64,000 bases of DNA, taken from NCBI GenBank assembly GCA_900078775.1, contig LT549889.1:1178001-1242000 (forward strand), read 5' to 3'. The translations under genes were made by a program, and so were the position numbers. Positions 62,801 through 64,000 of the stretch are shown here, one piece after another. Origin of the DNA: Mycolicibacterium aurum (GTDB lineage Bacteria; Actinomycetota; Actinomycetes; Mycobacteriales; Mycobacteriaceae). The notes beneath the pieces are model-generated. The model was not told where the DNA came from and ran no database searches. It saw only the letters and a list, made by a program, of their open reading frames with translations. Within the stretch, counting starts at the first letter, position 1, and each line of letters opens with the position of its first letter.

Positions 62801-63613
62801 ATGAGTACCGACGCCGATCGCGCGGTGAAGGCGAAGCACCGCGCCCTGTGGGCCTCCGGCGACTACGTCGCGGTGGCCCGCGAGCTCATCCCCGAACTCG
62901 GCGCCGAACTGGTGCGCGCCTGCCGCGTCCGGACCGGGGACCGGGTACTCGACGTCGCCGCCGGGGCCGGGAACGCCGCGATCCCGGCGGCCCTGGCCGG
63001 CGCAGCGGTGACCGCCAGTGACCTCACCCCGGAACTGTTCGAGGCCGGGCGCGCCCACGCGGCGCAGCAAGGTGCCGAACTGGAATGGGTGCAGGCCGAC
63101 GCCGAGGCGATGCCGTTCCCGGACAACTCCTTCGATGTCGTGATGTCGTGTGTCGGGGTGATGTTCGCGCCGCGCCATCAGCTGGCCGCCGACGAGCTGG
63201 TGCGGGTCTGCCGCCCCGGTGGCACCATCGGCCTGATCAACTGGACACCAACGGGTTTCGTCGGCCGGCTGTTCGCCACCATGAAACCCTATGCGCCGCC
63301 GCCCCCGCCCGGGGCCAGTCCGGCACCGCTGTGGGGGGACGAGGCGCATGTCTTGGAGTTGTTCGCCGACCGGGTCGCCGATGTCGCCTTCCGGCACCAG
63401 AGCGTGGCATTCGAGCACTGCGCCGATCCGCTGGAGTTCCGGGAGTACTGGAAACGCAACTACGGGCCCACCATCGCGACCTACGCGTTCAACGCCGACC
63501 AACCCGATCGGCTCGCCGCGCTGGACGAGGCGTTCCTGGGCTTCCTGGTCGACACCCAGCGCGACGGTCACTGGGACGCCGAGTACCTGCTGGTGACCGG
63601 GACGGTCGGATAG
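62801..63613 (+). CDS. Class I SAM-dependent methyltransferase
   Basis: The 270-residue Rossmann methyltransferase (UbiE/Methyltransf_11 type) has motif I VLDVAAGAGNAAIPAA, ASDLTPELFEAGRAHA, WVQADAEAMPFPDNSFDVVMSCVGVMFAP and RVCRPGGTIGLINWTPTGFVG. The C-terminal half may form the acceptor lid. The acceptor is unknown. Confidence 0.85.
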   Translation: MSTDADRAVKAKHRALWASGDYVAVARELIPELGAELVRACRVRTGDRVLDVAAGAGNAAIPAALAGAAVTASDLTPELFEAGRAHAAQQGAELEWVQADAEAMPFPDNSFDVVMSCVGVMFAPRHQLAADELVRVCRPGGTIGLINWTPTGFVGRLFATMKPYAPPPPPGASPAPLWGDEAHVLELFADRVADVAFRHQSVAFEHCADPLEFREYWKRNYGPTIATYAFNADQPDRLAALDEAFLGFLVDTQRDGHWDAEYLLVTGTVG

Positions 63614-63653
63614 CTGATCGTCTGTTCATCTGGACAGATATAGGCAGGGGTCT

Positions 63654-63659
63654 TAGGCT
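63654..63659 (+). promoter_or_regulatory. Putative -10 box before cbiM
   Basis: TAGGCT ends 7 bases before the ATG at 63666. Just upstream, TCTGT-N8-ACAGA (about 63621-63638) is a short inverted repeat that could be an operator. Confidence 0.35.
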
Positions 63660-63665
63660 CGATGG

Positions 63666-64000
63666 ATGACCGAGCGGCTCGTCGCCATGCACCTGAGCGA
63701 CGGCATCATCAGTGCCCCCATCTCACTGTTGTTCGCGGCGATAGCCGTTGCCGCCCTTGGCTTCTGCGGCTGGCGCGCGCAGCGTGAACTCGATGAGCGC
63801 ACGGTGCCGCTGGCCGGGCTGGTGGCCGCGTTCATCTTCGCTGTGCAGATGGTGAACTTCCCGATCCTGCCCGGGGTGAGCGGTCATCTGATCGGTGGCG
63901 CACTGGCCGCGATCCTGGTCGGCCCGTACACCGGGGCGCTGTGCGTGTCGATCGTGCTGGTGGTGCAGAGCCTGTTGTTCGCCGACGGTGGTGTCAGTGC
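63666..64000 (+). CDS. cbiM: Cobalt transport protein CbiM, 3'-truncated by window edge
   Basis: The visible 111 codons encode AMHLSDGIISAPISLLFAAIAVAALGFCGW, VAAFIFAVQMVNFPILPGVSGHLIGGALAAILVGPYTGALCVSIVLVVQSLLFADGGVS, the core of the CbiM/NikM substrate-binding membrane subunit of ECF-type cobalt or nickel importers. In this family the N-terminal Met-His of MHxxDG and a later His bind the metal, so translation from ATG 63687 (MHLSDG) would give the expected N-terminus. ATG 63666 instead fits the -10 box but adds seven residues. The presence of cobQ and an ArsR gene nearby suits cobalt supply for B12. Confidence 0.88.
   Translation, partial: MTERLVAMHLSDGIISAPISLLFAAIAVAALGFCGWRAQRELDERTVPLAGLVAAFIFAVQMVNFPILPGVSGHLIGGALAAILVGPYTGALCVSIVLVVQSLLFADGGVS

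Noticed and set aside
63614..63665. Cobalamin riboswitch upstream of cbiM
   Set aside because: Only 52 bases separate the methyltransferase stop from the first cbiM start, too short for this riboswitch, and no B12-box-like sequence was seen.
1..64000. CRISPR arrays, tRNA or rRNA genes
   Set aside because: No regularly spaced repeats or tRNA/rRNA-like segments were noticed on reading; a tRNAscan-SE or CRISPR finder run would settle it.

Overview
The window is a high-GC actinobacterial chromosome segment, almost certainly from a fast-growing Mycobacterium (Mycolicibacterium-type). Backbone gene order follows the M. tuberculosis region Rv2896c to Rv2856 in reverse orientation: dprA, siderophore-interacting protein, xerC, M23 peptidase, rpsB, tsf, amidase, pyrH, frr, cdsA, rlmN, (island), DUF2631, mpt70/mpt83, dxr, rip1, ispG, GNAT, penicillin-binding lipoprotein, map, glnA4, puuD-like, aldC, SDR. 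Many start codons are GTG. Many genes have a -10 box about 7 bases before the start codon, as expected for mycobacterial leaderless mRNAs. No tRNA, rRNA or CRISPR array was seen.

Layout. 1-8391: housekeeping block (DNA uptake/recombination, lactate oxidation, translation), with a clean terminator after tsf. 8509-14463: an operon of a three-part FtsX/MacB-type ABC system (second permease frameshifted), an APC permease and a copper amine oxidase whose TPQ, base and copper residues are intact. 14623-18029: pyrH-frr-cdsA-rlmN. 18034-41934: a 24-kb accessory catabolic island. 42004-54564: membrane proteins, F420-type oxidoreductase, fasciclin antigens MPT70/MPT83 (without dipZ), the MEP-pathway genes dxr and ispG flanking the site-2 protease rip1, a PBP and map. 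54561-64000: cobyric acid synthase, a glnA4-puuD-aldC-SDR-GntR cluster, an ArsR regulator, a methyltransferase and the start of a CbiM cobalt transporter.

The island is the most interesting part. It encodes two P450s, a HAPMO-type Baeyer-Villiger monooxygenase, a GH3 beta-glucosidase, ADH, two short-chain/aldehyde dehydrogenases, HpcH-type aldolase, SMP-30 lactonase-like protein, HSL esterase, thioesterase, type III CoA-transferase, two SnoaL-like proteins, NIPSNAP, DUF427, SRPBCC and an unknown protein, plus two closely related TetR regulators. Five intergenic regions (20331, 23952, 27892, 34699, 41315) carry the same dyad, TTTACA-N14-TGT(C/A)A(C/G/A). Each half-site lies where the -35 box of a promoter would be, and in four of the five regions two promoters face each other. 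In most cases the predicted transcript starts at or next to the start codon. This defines a candidate nine-unit regulon probably controlled by the two TetR proteins, whose recognition helices are identical. Oxidation, Baeyer-Villiger oxygen insertion, ester/lactone hydrolysis, CoA activation and retro-aldol cleavage would act in sequence on an unknown, possibly plant-derived glycosidic ketone; the substrate is inference.

A remnant IS481-like end and a 13E12-family DUF222/HNH gene with a perfect mycobacterial SOS box sit in the convergent gap in the middle of the island. Two genes (ABC permease at 9704, Bcr/CflA transporter at 20425) each appear to lack one base; these may be real pseudogenes or consensus errors.
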